In this document: piece after piece, positions 9,201-17,700 of the stretch
Position numbering within the stretch: position 1 is the first letter of the stretch
Layout of the letters: every line of letters begins with the position of its first letter
Assembly (NCBI RefSeq): GCF_027587175.1
Contig: NZ_JAPCID010000005.1
Location: forward strand, 124,001-188,000
Origin: Solirubrobacter deserti
Lineage (GTDB): Bacteria > Actinomycetota > Thermoleophilia > Solirubrobacterales > Solirubrobacteraceae
Length of the DNA: 64,000 nt
Direction: 5' to 3'
Program-made: the position numbers and the translations under genes
The notes under the pieces: model-generated
What the model was told of the DNA's origin: nothing
The model's input: only the letters and a program-made list of their open reading frames with translations
Database searches by the model: none

Positions 9201-12200
9201 CGAGGAGGACCGCGAGGCGCGCTACTGCTTCGCGCGCCTCGGCGCCCGTGGCCTCGTCTACCGGTACGCCGTCTTCACCGACGATCTCGCCGGCTGGGAG
9301 GACGGCGCCGCCGCCGCGGGTGACGCGCTGGCGATCGGCGTCAGCGACTGGGGCGACCCGCACATGCAGGCCATGGCGGGCGGCGAGAGCGTGTGCGTGA
9401 ACCCCAAGCTCTGCCGGGCGCGCGTCCACGCGGCCGTGCTCATGCGCGAGCTCGGGCACACGCTCGGCCTCGACGAACGCGGGCGCGAGTTCGCGCCCAA
9501 CTACCTGAGCGTGATGAACCCGTCGCTCACGTATTCGAACTTCTCCTGGCCCCGTCCGCTGGACTTCTCGCGGCGTGTGCTGCCGACGCTCGACGAGGCG
9601 TCGCTCAACGAGCCCGAGGGCCTGCGCGCGGCCGGCGACCCCGTGTGGACGGAGACCGTCCGGATGGCCTACGACCCCGAGTGGGACGTGTGCCGGCCGA
9701 AGACCGAGTCCGTGCTGCACCCGGTCGACTGGAACAGCGACGGCGACACGGCCGACGTCGGCGTCGCGGCGTCCATCAACGACCCCGACGGGACACCGGA
9801 CACCACGCTGCAGGAGTGCGAGAAGCCCGAGAACAAGCTCGACCAGATCGAGGGCTACGACGACTGGTCGAACCTGCGGCTGGACCCGCGCACGGTGCCC
9901 TCGCGCTACGACGAGGCGCAGCGCCGCGCGGCCGCGCCCGAGGTCGACCACAAGCAACTGCTGGCGGTGACCGACAGCGACGACGACGGGACGCCGAACA
10001 GCACCGACAACTGCACGCAGCGGGCCAACCCGGGCCAGGAGGACGCCGACGCGGACGGCATCGGCGACGCGTGCCTGGACCTGATCACCGAGCGCGACGT
10101 CTCGCTGGAGCTCACGTCCGACGACCCGGACCCGGTGATCGGGCGGGCGCTGACGCTGACGGCGACGCTGCGCAACGAGTTCCCGCTGCCGGCGACGGGC
10201 CTGACGGCGCGCGTGCCGGTGCCGGAGGGCTGGACGCTCGAGCACGCCGAGGCGACCGCCGGCGAGTACGCCAACGGCGAGTGGCGCGTGCCGTCGCTGG
10301 CCAAGCGCTCGGACGCGACGCTCACGCTGCGCGTCGTGCCCGCCCAGGAGGTCGAGCGGTCGCTCGTGGCCGAGCTGATGGCCGCCGACCAGCCGGATCC
10401 GGACTCCAAGGCCGGCCACCCGGGTGAGTTCGAGGACGACCGCGTCGTGCTCGACTTCGACCCGCGGCCGACCGAGATCGTCGTCGGCGTCGCCGACGCG
10501 CGCGTGCAGGAGGGCAACCGGGCCGCGGTGAACGCGCAGGTCAAGCTCTCGCTGCCGCGGACGTGGAAGCGGCCGGTGACGGTGGGCTACACGACCGTCG
10601 CCGGCACCGCGACGGAGGACGACTTCACCGCGGCGCAGGCCACGGTCACGATCGCGCCCGGCAAGCAGTCGGCGGTGATCGAGGTCCCGGTGCGCGGCGA
10701 CCGGCTGGTCGAGGAGACCGAGCGCTTCACGCTCGCGCTCACCGTCCAGGGCGGAGCGCTCGCGCGCGACACCGCGACAGTCACGATCGTCGACAACGAC
10801 GCGCCGGCCAGGCCGGGGCAGCTCGACTTCCTCGGCTGCGTGTCCGAGGACCGCGGCCCGCTCAGCGAGTGCCAGAACACGGCGGCAGGGCTGGGTGAGG
10901 CGGGCACCGTGCTCGCGCCCGACGACCGCTTCATGTACCTGGTCGGCCACGACCGGATCTCGGTCGTCGAGCACGGGAACCCGCCCGTGGTCCACCAGTG
11001 CTACTCGCTGCTGGACAACATCAAGGGCTGCGACTCGACCATCTCGCGCGTCGTCATCCTGGACGCGACGTTCAGCCCCGACGGCCGCTTCCTGTACATC
11101 GTCACCCGCTACGGCGGGACGGGACTGGCGCCCGGCATCCGCGTGTTCGCCCGCGATCCGCAGACCGGCAAGCTGAGCAAGGCCGCGTGTTACAACGGCA
11201 TCGCGGGCTGCCCGATCCTGCCCGGCATCACAGAGCTCGACCGGGTCAAGGGCGGCCGCACCGAGTTGCGCGCCGACGACTCGCAGCTGATCGTGATCGG
11301 CGACCAGCCCGACGGCGATCCGGGGCGGATGCTGACGTTCCAGCGCGCCGCGGACGGCACGCTGTCCGAGAGCCGCTGCTACGACGAGGGCGAGTTCGCC
11401 GAGGCGCCGTGCGTGCCGCTGGACGCGAGCTGGGGCAACGACGCGGAGGTCGCGCCCGGAGGACCGGGCTGGCTGGTGCGGACTGACGCGGGGCTGCTCG
11501 CGCTCGAGCGCGACGCGCACGGCGCGCTGTCGCCGGCGCCGTGCGAGGCGTGCGCGTCCTTCAGCGGCTCGGGTGACGTCGAGGTGACGCCGGAGGCGAT
11601 CTACGTCGCGTCCGAGCACACCCTCACCACGCTCACGCCGGACCTGCACGTGGCCAGCTGCGTGCAGGACGCCGGGCTGGACGAGAGCCGCTGCCCGGTG
11701 CGGGTGGAGGCGCTCGCCGGTCTGCGCGGCCTACGGGTCTCGCCCGACGGCAAGGACCTCTACGCGGGCGCGCGCGGCGGTGGGGTGCTCGTGCTCCACC
11801 GCGACGCGGCCGGCGCGATCGTCGGCGGCTCGTGCGCCGTCGCGGAGACCGCGACCAGCCGCTGCGGCGACGGGTTCGCAGGCGGCGGCTTCGCGTTCCG
11901 CGAGCACGAGGTCTGGACCGCCCGCGACGGGGTGCTGGCGCGCTTCGTGCGCTTCGCCGAGCGCGGCTCGGGCAACCGGCCGCCCGTGTGCCAGGGCGGG
12001 ACGCTGTACACCAAGCCAGGTGTGCCCGTCGACGTCGCGTTGCGCTGCTCGGACGTCGACGGAGACCCCGTGCGGCTCGAGGTCTACACCGAGCTCAAGC
12101 TCGGGACCTTGAAGCTCGGGGACGAAGGGCTGGGCCGCTATACGCCGGGCATGACCCGCGGGCCCGAGCCGATCCGCTTCCGGGCCAACGACGGCCGCGA

Positions 12201-12945
12201 GTGGTCGCCGATGGCTGAGCTCACCGTCTACGTCGACGATCTCGCGCCGGTGTGCGAGTCCGGGCGCCAGGGCTTCCGGGCGCCGATCGAGACCCAGGTG
12301 GTCGTGCGGTGCACGGACCCCGAGGGCGGGCCGGTGAAGGTCGAGCTCGTCGACGCGCCGCACGTCGGGACGCTGTCGCCCGAGTTCGTGCTGCGCTACG
12401 AGACGCGCGCTTCGGCCGAGACGGCGTTCACGTTCCGCGCCACGGACGAGGGCGGCAACGTGTCGGCGCTCGCCCGCATGGAGCTCGTGCTCACCTACCA
12501 TGCGCCGCAGGTCCCGCCGGAGCTCGGAGGTGGCCCGGCACCCCAGCCGACGCCGGGCCCCGGCGCCGGCCCCGGCCCCGGCCAGTCCCGCGGGCCCGGC
12601 AGCTCGTGCCGGTCCAACTGCCGGCCGGACGAGTCCGGCTACGTCCCGGTGACCATCACCTGCCCGCGCGACGAGGGCAACCAGTGCGTCGGCGACGTGC
12701 AGATCTGCGACCCGAAGGGCTGCCGCAGGATCGGCAAGACCTCGGCCGTGCTCGGCAAGAGCACGTTCAAGGTCATGCCGGGGGCGTCCAAGACGGTCAA
12801 GGTCAAGCTCAACAAGAGCCTGCGCTCCAAGCTCAACAAGAAGCGCAAGCTCAAGGTGCAGCTGGTGGTGACGCTCAGGCGGACGGGGGCGCCACCGCTG
12901 GTGACGACCACGCGGGTGACGCTGAAGGCGCCTAAGCGACGATGA
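6277..12945 (+). CDS. giant secreted beta-helix / Calx-beta / propeller protein
   Basis: 2222 residues with a signal peptide (about 1-21). In order: CSLREA-like motif CTLRAAIQTAN (about 51-61); a long right-handed beta-helix with repeated GN...I..N turns (to about 830); an Asp-rich DVDEDGLCNDWE segment; a metalloprotease-like segment with RELGHTLGL at 1057-1065; thrombospondin-3-like Asp repeats (about 1233-1265); a Calx-beta domain (about 1400-1510); a lactonase-like seven-blade propeller (about 1516-1900); two cadherin/Ig-like modules (about 1900-2080); a Pro/Gly linker and a Lys-rich tail. It is probably a Ca-binding surface protein for adhesion or glycan binding. The protease motif lacks its first His and third ligand. 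The start is GTG overlapping the previous stop; the end overlaps the convergent gene by 14 bases. Confidence 0.8.
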   Translation: MTRALLLALTVLALFAPAAAADTIVVNWGLDDPDHTDGTGVCETDEGNGFCTLRAAIQTANRTAGKDTIAFDLDRIAARIKPQTALPPITEAVLIDGWSVPGANPESGTPIVEIDGSDVPITDPGSHSGSIRVVTPYGLDVRAANSEIRGLAIHGFPTVQLGLANADSTIVQGNYFGLDSLGRDTGAMAIVGVYVYNTIQATIGGATAKTRNTISGNWTGVLVTGGRSVANLVHGNFLGSDPSGLRVIGNEANGVLVTSNFAVGAAVNTLVAGNLIVGSDNGVRVISATGTSVFNNWVGLTATGLGTDAMGERAGNNVGIDVHGAYDTLVGGGDEAWGNIVAGSRDAGVAVRYDSTDTRVEGNIVGTDPTGGAGVDYMGQPLRKAKAGIAVIPGGNGELPKRTVVGGEKPTMGNLSSNAEIGVAVLGPVEDVTLQRNLVGTDLPGFKAVPNDIGVAVGEEDDNEYGDSPINVRVGTPGHGNVISGNQRAGVMLRQRSHEIRVQGNKVGPGYDNRPIGNEEAGILVGGTGNVVEENVVAGNGAGIGAVENASEAVIRANQVKDNQDVGIAVKSVDAQEFPSRNTVEHNFVTGNGGHGIDVGQNVTETVIRANAVGRNDGSGVYVYDADDTIVDDNDVDENADDGVELLAAERVQLTRNAIDGNQGHGVHVATDTKEVVVGWGLEEQPLGGCVERCNVIARNGGAGVAVPGDEEPVTVRGNQFVENDGMAVDIGRSGPDALDAKDNDKVLNTAAGVHGTRDPQTDEVAITGQLPIGFDDDMVVDLYGLTAEQATGSERARSGTFIGSAFPDERGNFVLRTQEPYATYMAVVIDDFGRTSESSLQCSAYEGNADVDEDGLCNDWEMEGVDYDADGNADLMLGMGDPTQPDVFVEVDYTEGDFWGLGGDAAPSYLALSMVEEAFADAPKPIRLHLERDEELDEFDAPLEVMQRGPERHDDLRDLRYGNETEGCDGSFGSEEDREARYCFARLGARGLVYRYAVFTDDLAGWEDGAAAAGDALAIGVSDWGDPHMQAMAGGESVCVNPKLCRARVHAAVLMRELGHTLGLDERGREFAPNYLSVMNPSLTYSNFSWPRPLDFSRRVLPTLDEASLNEPEGLRAAGDPVWTETVRMAYDPEWDVCRPKTESVLHPVDWNSDGDTADVGVAASINDPDGTPDTTLQECEKPENKLDQIEGYDDWSNLRLDPRTVPSRYDEAQRRAAAPEVDHKQLLAVTDSDDDGTPNSTDNCTQRANPGQEDADADGIGDACLDLITERDVSLELTSDDPDPVIGRALTLTATLRNEFPLPATGLTARVPVPEGWTLEHAEATAGEYANGEWRVPSLAKRSDATLTLRVVPAQEVERSLVAELMAADQPDPDSKAGHPGEFEDDRVVLDFDPRPTEIVVGVADARVQEGNRAAVNAQVKLSLPRTWKRPVTVGYTTVAGTATEDDFTAAQATVTIAPGKQSAVIEVPVRGDRLVEETERFTLALTVQGGALARDTATVTIVDNDAPARPGQLDFLGCVSEDRGPLSECQNTAAGLGEAGTVLAPDDRFMYLVGHDRISVVEHGNPPVVHQCYSLLDNIKGCDSTISRVVILDATFSPDGRFLYIVTRYGGTGLAPGIRVFARDPQTGKLSKAACYNGIAGCPILPGITELDRVKGGRTELRADDSQLIVIGDQPDGDPGRMLTFQRAADGTLSESRCYDEGEFAEAPCVPLDASWGNDAEVAPGGPGWLVRTDAGLLALERDAHGALSPAPCEACASFSGSGDVEVTPEAIYVASEHTLTTLTPDLHVASCVQDAGLDESRCPVRVEALAGLRGLRVSPDGKDLYAGARGGGVLVLHRDAAGAIVGGSCAVAETATSRCGDGFAGGGFAFREHEVWTARDGVLARFVRFAERGSGNRPPVCQGGTLYTKPGVPVDVALRCSDVDGDPVRLEVYTELKLGTLKLGDEGLGRYTPGMTRGPEPIRFRANDGREWSPMAELTVYVDDLAPVCESGRQGFRAPIETQVVVRCTDPEGGPVKVELVDAPHVGTLSPEFVLRYETRASAETAFTFRATDEGGNVSALARMELVLTYHAPQVPPELGGGPAPQPTPGPGAGPGPGQSRGPGSSCRSNCRPDESGYVPVTITCPRDEGNQCVGDVQICDPKGCRRIGKTSAVLGKSTFKVMPGASKTVKVKLNKSLRSKLNKKRKLKVQLVVTLRRTGAPPLVTTTRVTLKAPKRR

Positions 12946-13570
12946 ACCGCGTCTTGGCGACGGCGCTGAGCACCTGCTTCATGCTCAGCGCCTCGTCGAA
13001 GGCGGCGGGAGCGGGCGGCGCCCCGTTGATGTCGCGGATCCAGGCGGCGTGGCGCGCCTCCACGGCGTGGATGGCGAGCGCCGCGGTGAGCACCGCGTTC
13101 GAGCGGATCGCGGCCGCCTGACCCTTGTAGGCGGCCACGCCCGTGTCCTCGAGCAGCTGCGCGGTGGCCGCGAAGTCCTGCGCGTTCTCGGTCGTGCCGC
13201 GGAAGTTGAACTTCGGCTTCTTGACCGCCGCCGAGCCGAGCGCCTCACGCAGGCCGGCCACGTGGCTGCGCTCGTGCTGGCCGACCACCTGGGCGAAGCC
13301 GAGCAGCTCGCCGGACAGCCCGGCGCGCGCCTCGGCCTGCGTGTAGAACTCGGCCTCCAGGTACTCCAGCGTCAGCGCGTAGTTGAGGATCGCCACGTCG
13401 CCCTTGGACTGCGCGAAGGCGTTCGGGGAGAGCAGGCCGAGCAGCGTCGCGCCGCCGAACAGGCCTCCGCCGAAGGCGACGGCCCTGCGGAACGCGGACG
13501 ACCGCGTCATCGCCTCGTCCTGCGTCTCGCGGATCGCGCCGTCGACGTCGACGGCTTCCAGATCGAGCAT
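12932..13570 (-). CDS. ferritin-like domain protein (Ferritin_2 type), exported
   Basis: About 212 residues. An N-terminal cytoplasmic stretch is followed by a Tat-like signal (SSAFRRAVAFGGG then a hydrophobic run to NAFAQ). The body has four-helix ferritin signatures: ALTLEYLEAEFYTQA, QHERSHVAGLREALG and AIHAVEARHAAWIR, whose Glu/His residues could bind a di-iron centre. The family is widespread in Actinobacteria but of unknown function; iron storage or oxidant handling is inference. AAGGAG lies 9 nt before the ATG at 13570, which decides the start over the ATG at 13579, directly abutting the same Shine-Dalgarno. It is second in a two-gene operon with a paralogue. Confidence 0.8.
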   Translation of the reverse strand: MLDLEAVDVDGAIRETQDEAMTRSSAFRRAVAFGGGLFGGATLLGLLSPNAFAQSKGDVAILNYALTLEYLEAEFYTQAEARAGLSGELLGFAQVVGQHERSHVAGLREALGSAAVKKPKFNFRGTTENAQDFAATAQLLEDTGVAAYKGQAAAIRSNAVLTAALAIHAVEARHAAWIRDINGAPPAPAAFDEALSMKQVLSAVAKTRFIVA

Positions 13571-13585
13571 CCGTTCCATCTCCTT

Positions 13586-14227
13586 CTAGGCCTTGACGAA
13601 CCCGGTCGCGGCGACCTGCGCCTCGACCTCGTTGCGCCCGAGCTGGCGGTTGAGGTCGGTGGGCGCGGGCGACACGCCCATGATGTGCCGGATCCACGCG
13701 GCGTGGCGCGCCTCCACGGACACGATCGTGGCCGCCGCGGCGAGCGTCTTCGGACGCAGCTTGTAGCCCTGGCCGTCGTAGGCCATCACGCCCAGGTCCT
13801 CGAGGACCATGGCGGTCGCCGCGAACTTCGTCGCGTCGGTCGTGGTGCCCTGGAAGTCGAACGTCGGCTTCGGGATCGCCGCGCTCCCGAGCGCCTTCGC
13901 CAGGAACTCGACGTGGGCGAGCTCGTGGTCGCGGACGGTGCGCGCGAACTCCAGCAGCCGTCCGCTGAGCGCGCCTCCGGCCACGGCCTGCACGTAGAAC
14001 TCCGACTCGAGGTACTCGAGCAGGAGCGCGAAGTTCAACACGCGCGCGTCGAGCGCCGCCGACGGCTTGCCTTCGGCGACCGCCGGCAACCCGCCGATCA
14101 CCAGGCCGCCGGCCACGACGGCGCCGGCACCGCGCCGGAACAGCTGTGCGCGGGTGTGCCCGCGCGTCATCGCGCCGCGGAGGACCTCGTCCGGGTCCGC
14201 GACGTCAAGCGTCACATGATGGGGCAT
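13586..14227 (-). CDS. ferritin-like domain protein, paralogue of the downstream gene
   Basis: 213 residues with the same plan as the next gene: a short cytoplasmic N-terminus, a Tat-like signal with RAQLFRRGAGA and a hydrophobic segment, then ferritin-like helices (ALLLEYLESEFYVQA, RDHELAHVEFLAKALG, SVEARHAAWIRHIMG). The conserved Glu and His positions match between the two, so they may form a hetero-oligomer. GGAGG lies 8 nt before the ATG at 14227. The spacing to the second gene is about 15 bases, so they form one transcript. Function is not established for the family. Confidence 0.8.
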   Translation of the reverse strand: MPHHVTLDVADPDEVLRGAMTRGHTRAQLFRRGAGAVVAGGLVIGGLPAVAEGKPSAALDARVLNFALLLEYLESEFYVQAVAGGALSGRLLEFARTVRDHELAHVEFLAKALGSAAIPKPTFDFQGTTTDATKFAATAMVLEDLGVMAYDGQGYKLRPKTLAAAATIVSVEARHAAWIRHIMGVSPAPTDLNRQLGRNEVEAQVAATGFVKA

Positions 14228-14290
14228 TCAGGAGCCCTCCGAGAAAGTGGTGTGGAGAAGTGGTCCGACCATGCCCTGCGGCTTGCGGCA

Positions 14291-14683
14291 TTACACGGAT
14301 CGGCTGGAAACGGGCGGGATCGCGACATCGCGATGGCGACGGCGCAACTCGCTCGGCGTCACGCCGTGATGCAGGCGGAACGCCTTGATGAACGCGGACG
14401 CGTGGCCGTACCCGACCTGCTCGGCGACGGCCGTCATCGGCGCGTCCGTGAGCAGGACGAGCTCGGCCGCACGGCCCATCCGCACCGCGAGGATGTGCTC
14501 GCGCACGGTGGTGGAGCCGACCGCGGCGAACACCCGCTGCAGCTGACGCTCGGAGGTCAGTGCGACGCGGGCGATGCCGGGCACCGTGAGCACGGCATCG
14601 AGGTTGGACTCGATGTGCTCGGTGGCGGCATGCCAGATTGCCCGGTGGATCCCGGGCGTCGTTGAACGCTGGACGGTCGGCAT
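14291..14683 (-). CDS. AraC-family regulator, DNA-binding domain only
   Basis: 130 residues that are essentially one AraC/XylS domain: first helix-turn-helix near LTVPGIARVALTSERQLQRVF, linker helix REHILAVRMGRAAELV, and second helix-turn-helix MTAVAEQVGYGHASAFIKAFRLHHGVTP. No ligand-binding or dimerisation domain precedes it, so it may act as a monomer like the short MarA/SoxS-type regulators (family knowledge). It lies directly upstream of the two ferritin-like genes on the same strand, and regulation of those genes is a reasonable guess. No Shine-Dalgarno is obvious. Confidence 0.85.
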   Translation of the reverse strand: MPTVQRSTTPGIHRAIWHAATEHIESNLDAVLTVPGIARVALTSERQLQRVFAAVGSTTVREHILAVRMGRAAELVLLTDAPMTAVAEQVGYGHASAFIKAFRLHHGVTPSELRRRHRDVAIPPVSSRSV

Positions 14684-14727
14684 GAGGAAGACACGGGGCG
14701 GACGTGTCGCCCCTTGTAGACCCTGCT

Positions 14728-14747
14728 GCGCACCGACCCTGGTGCGC
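14728..14747 (-). terminator. hairpin after the delta-60-repeat gene
   Basis: GCGCACC (14728-14734) pairs with GGTGCGC (14741-14747) around a 6-base loop, 9 nt past the stop of the minus-strand gene. There is no T tract, as is common in this genome. Confidence 0.5.
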
Positions 14748-14755
14748 GGATCAGC

Positions 14756-17700
14756 TCAGCAGCGGATGCGGCGCGTGAACGCTGGTCCCGGCCGCCCGTC
14801 CCCGCTCAGGGCCACGATCGTCACGCGCCGCACGGCGCACCCGACGCGCAGCGACGCGCGCGCCGGCGTGAAGCTCTCGACTCCGCCGTCCTTGGCCTCG
14901 ACGGCGACCGCGTACCGCGCCGCCGCGGCCTGGCCGCGCCAGCGCAGCGTGCCGCCGCGCAGCGTCACCTTCGCCACCCGCCGCAGCTTCGGCGACGGGC
15001 CGGAGAAGCGGGCCACGACGCGCGTCGCGCGGGGGAGCCCGTCCTGCGTCACGAGCGCCTCGACCGTACGCCGCCCGGTGCCGGGCTTGAAGCGCACGCG
15101 CCCGGAGGCCCGCGCGGTGGTGACCAGCTCGCGGGCGCCGTCGGCGCCGCGCTCGACGAACGTCACGCGCTGGCCGGGGAGGCGGTCGAGCGTCCAGCGC
15201 AGCACGCCGCGCTTGACGGACGCCTTCACGTTCACCGGGGCCAACCCCGGCGCCGAGCGGACGGCGCGCACGGCGGACGGGGTCTCGACGCGCCAGCGGC
15301 CCGCGGGCGGATCGAGCAGCGCGACGGTGGTGGTCGCGCGCTCGGGGTCCTGCACGACGATCGCCTCGCGGGTCTGCAGCAGCGAGCCGTCGGCGGGCGT
15401 CGTCACGCGCCGGCCGCCCGGGCCGACGAGCGTGACGTTGGGCGCGGCGCCCTCACCTTCGACCGCGACCACGTGGACCTTCGCGCGCTCGCCGACCGTG
15501 AAGGCGTGCGCGGCGCTCGCGGCCTTGGGGCGCTCGCGCCGGAACGGCCCGACGTCGCACGCGCCGATCAGCACGTCCACCGGCTCGCCCCACTTGCGCG
15601 CGAAGCCGATGCGCGCGTCCGGCTGCCCGAAGCACGACGCCACGCCGGTCATCGACAGCACGGTCTCCGCGCGGCCCTCGATGACGCCGCCGGGCAGGTT
15701 GATGTCGGTGACGCCGTCGACGCTGAAGTCGCCGTCGGCGAACCACGCGTCCCGGATCTCGCCCGTCGCGCCGTAGCCGCCGAGGCTGTAGTCCAGCCGG
15801 CCGGTGAGGTCGATCTTGCTCGGGTGCGTGTACTTGACGGTGAGGTTGCCGACGGGGACCTCGACGATCTTGCCCTCGCCGGAGACCTCGACCACCCACG
15901 GCGTGCCGACGGTGAGCTTGACCTTCGCGTCGGCGGACCCGACCTCGCCGTCGAAGATCGGCGGCAGCTCGAGCCGCGGGCCGAAGGACACGCCCGCGTT
16001 GGCGGAGATCGTCAGCGCCGGGCGGCCGAAGACGTCCGTGCCCTGCTCGAACTCGCCGCCGAAGCGCTGCAGGAAGAAGCCATAACCGATCGGCTTGGCA
16101 ATCTTGGAGACCTGGATCGAGATCTTGCGGACGTGGCCGCCGGCGAAGCCGCCCGGGCCGAGCGTGATCGCGACCCCGACGTCCGCCTTGCTCGGCAGCT
16201 TGATCGTGCCGAAGCCCTCGAACGAGGACGGCGGGCCGCTGTCGTAGCCGAAGCCGACGTCCTCGAGCTCGAGCCCGAACAGCCACGCCTTCTGCAGCTT
16301 GCCCTTGAGGTTGTAGGAGATGCCGTTGCTGTTGGACGCCGCGATCCCGCCTTCGAGCGTCAGCCCGCCGTCGGCGTTCGGGTTGAAGGGGTCCTTGGTC
16401 GCGTGCGGCACCGCCCGGAAAGCGGACGGCAGCTTGAGCTTGAAGCCGACCTTCGTCGTGCCGCCGTTGTCGCCGGAGAGCTCGAAGGTCGGCGCGATCG
16501 AGGCGGTCATCCCGGCCAGCGCGGACGGGAACGCGTCGGCGCCGGCCTCCACGATCGGCAGCGCCAGCTTGGCCGCGGAGTTCTGGGCCCCGAGCTGCCA
16601 GTTGAAGCCGAGCGGCACGCGCAGGGAGGCCTCACCGAGTGAGAGCCGTGACGGACCGGTCAGCATGAGCCGCCCGCTGCCGGGTTCCTGGCGGACGATC
16701 ACGCGCTTGCCGGCGTCGGGCTGCACGCCGACTCCGTTGACCCGGATCGGGCCGGCGGAGGACAGCTCGGTCACGCGGCCGACGATCTTCGCGGTGAAGC
16801 AGCCCGCGGGCGAGGTGGCCTGCGCGGTGACGACGCCGACCGTCACCGACGCGTGCGCGCCCTCCGGGCACAGCGCGGGCGGGGGAGGCGGGGGGCCGGG
16901 GTCCGACGGGGGCGCGCCGCCGACCGTCCAGCTCGTCGAAGCGGGCTCGGACTCGTTCCCGGCCGCGTCGTAGGCCCACACGGTGAAGCGCTGCGCGCCC
17001 TGCGGAAGATCGAAGGCGCGGTAGGGCGACGAGCAGTCGACGGCCTCCCGGCCGGCGATCTGGCAGCGGAAGGTCGCGCCGTCCTCGCTCGCGCGAAAGG
17101 TGAAGCGGGCGTCGGCGCCGTCCGGGGTGGCGCTGTCGAGCGTCACGGTCGGCGCCGTCGTGTCCGTCGTGAAGCGGCGCACCGCCGCCCGGTGCTCCTC
17201 GTTCTCGGCGCCGCGCGGAACGAAGCGCACCTCGAACTGGTGGACGCGGTCGGTCAGGCCGGTGTACGTCTTCGGCGAGATGCACGGCTCCCACGCCACC
17301 CGCTCGAGCAGCCGGCATTCGTAGACGCCTTCCTGCTCGGTCAGCGCTGCGAACTCGAAGCGCGCGTCGCGGCGGTTGATCATGCCCGAAGGGCCGCCGG
17401 TGATCGAGACCAGCGTCGGGTAGGCGCCGAGCACGCGGCCCACCGCGAAGTCGCCGAAGCCGATCTTCGGGGAGGTATAGCCCGCGAACACGATCCCGCC
17501 GTCGCGCGGGTCGACCGTGACCGCTTCGGCGACGTCCAGCGCGCGCTGCCCGGCGAGCGGGAAGACGCCGACGCCGGTGCCCGCGAACGCCGGGTCCAGA
17601 CGCCCCTCGCTCGTGAAGCGCGCGACGACGACGTTCGTGTCGCGCTCGGTGCCCACGCGCTCGGTGGTGCTGCCCGAGACGACGAGCTTGCCGTCCGGCG

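Noticed and set aside
7003-11649. 1548-codon open frame opposite the giant secreted gene
   Set aside because: Composition is His/Arg/Val-rich low complexity typical of antisense frames; no start context or domains.
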